Source of the DNA: Apiospora phragmitis
Lineage: Eukaryota > Ascomycota > Sordariomycetes > Amphisphaeriales > Apiosporaceae
Reading direction: 5' to 3'
Length of the DNA stretch: 64,000 nt
Assembly (NCBI GenBank): GCA_038363925.1
Contig: JAQQWL010000005.1
Coordinates: forward strand, 3,720,001 to 3,784,000
Shown here piece after piece: positions 63,548-64,000 of the stretch. The notes beneath the pieces are model-generated. The model was not told where the DNA came from, did no database searches, and saw nothing but the letters and a program-made list of their open reading frames with translations. Made by a program: the position numbers and the translations under genes. Numbering within the stretch: position 1 is the first letter of the stretch; the number at the start of each line of letters is the position of its first letter.

Positions 63548-63951
63548 ATGGCGCCCAATTCCGACTCCGAGCCGCACAAGAGGAAACGCAATGACGATGA
63601 CGCTGGCCAAGGTGCCCACTCCGATCGCATCCCACAACCTCCGCCGCCTCAGCTAGGTACGTCCGTGTGTGTCTGGGTGCGCGCGCGTCTACCTGCGTGC
63701 CTACTACCCGCCTGACTAAACCCCGCCATCATGAGCCTTTTAAATCAATTGGCCTGTCCGAGCAGCCACGGCGTGTCGCTAAGCCACCTGCACCCGCAAT
63801 CGCACCTACTGACTCACTTGACTTGTTCAAAGGCAATGCGGCGCAAATCAGTTATATCTCGCGGGCGAATGCTACGCCCCTCCAGCTGATCCATGGTGAC
63901 GGGGACACCTTCTCCGATGTCTTAACCCTCATAAGCGAATACGAAGGTCCG
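63548..63951 (+). CDS. Unknown gene, 5' end only (runs off right edge)
   Basis: The first exon, 63548-63656, starts MAPNSDSEPHKRKRNDDDAG, a charged, nuclear-signal-like N-terminus, and runs into a Pro-rich stretch. A GTACGT donor follows. Protein-like sequence resumes after a GAGCAG acceptor near 63765 (KPPAPAIAPTDSLDLFKGNA, then SYISRANATPLQLIHGDGDT) and ends at another donor-like GTCCGT or beyond the window. The strongest donor (phase 1) and the best acceptor do not give a continuous frame. A weaker donor at CC/GTGTGT does, or one base is wrong. The family is not recognised. The KRKR motif suggests nuclear location, which is inference only. Confidence 0.5.
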
Positions 63952-64000
63952 TAGTACTGCTGCTTGCATGGATCCTGCTCATCCGCTCTATGGTAGCATT

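Overview
The window is nuclear DNA of a filamentous ascomycete fungus, most likely a sordariomycete. Coding regions are broken by short introns of about 50-200 bp with GT..AG ends. The recognisable proteins are typical of Pezizomycotina: a Pfa5-type palmitoyltransferase, an RfeG-like protein, IMP-specific nucleotidase Isn1, a Hal4/Sat4-type kinase and an RGG-extended LSm7. I cannot name a species. There are no bacterial operons, and I found no tRNA, rRNA, CRISPR array or intact transposon.

Layout, left to right: a 4.4 kb gene-free stretch holding a diverged 250 bp direct repeat; palmitoyltransferase pfa5 (4434-5799, +); 4.6 kb gene-free with a degenerate 60 bp tandem repeat; DNA polymerase eta rad30 (10427-12444, +); 3 kb gene-free ending in a pyrimidine-rich leader; RfeG-like gene (15484-16819, +); 4.8 kb gene-free; importin-7 family karyopherin (21628-25012, +); a secreted protein with a duplicated ten-cysteine module (27735-28433, +); isn1 (29087-30724, +); an M20 amidohydrolase (32132-33587, +); a Hal4/Sat4-type kinase (37777-40534, -); a 9.1 kb gene-free stretch; a small Cys-rich unknown gene (49676-50271, +); 5.5 kb gene-free; a conserved fungal coiled-coil protein (55800-57541, +); lsm7 (60067-60588, -); and the 5' end of an unknown gene (63548 to the right edge, +). 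That is 12 genes in 64 kb, a low density for this group. The genes are unrelated housekeeping and accessory functions (protein lipidation, DNA damage bypass, nuclear import, purine nucleotide breakdown, ion transport signalling, mRNA decay and splicing). They do not form a pathway cluster.

The most striking property is the number of single-base frame breaks. Seven of the twelve genes need about 13 one-base corrections to read through, while pfa5, isn1, the kinase and lsm7 are clean. Several breaks lie in short A or G runs: A runs one base short, G runs one base long. The broken genes include a conserved transport receptor, so indel errors in the assembly explain this better than mass pseudogenisation, but only raw reads can decide. 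The most biologically interesting object is the secreted protein made of two copies of a ten-cysteine pattern.
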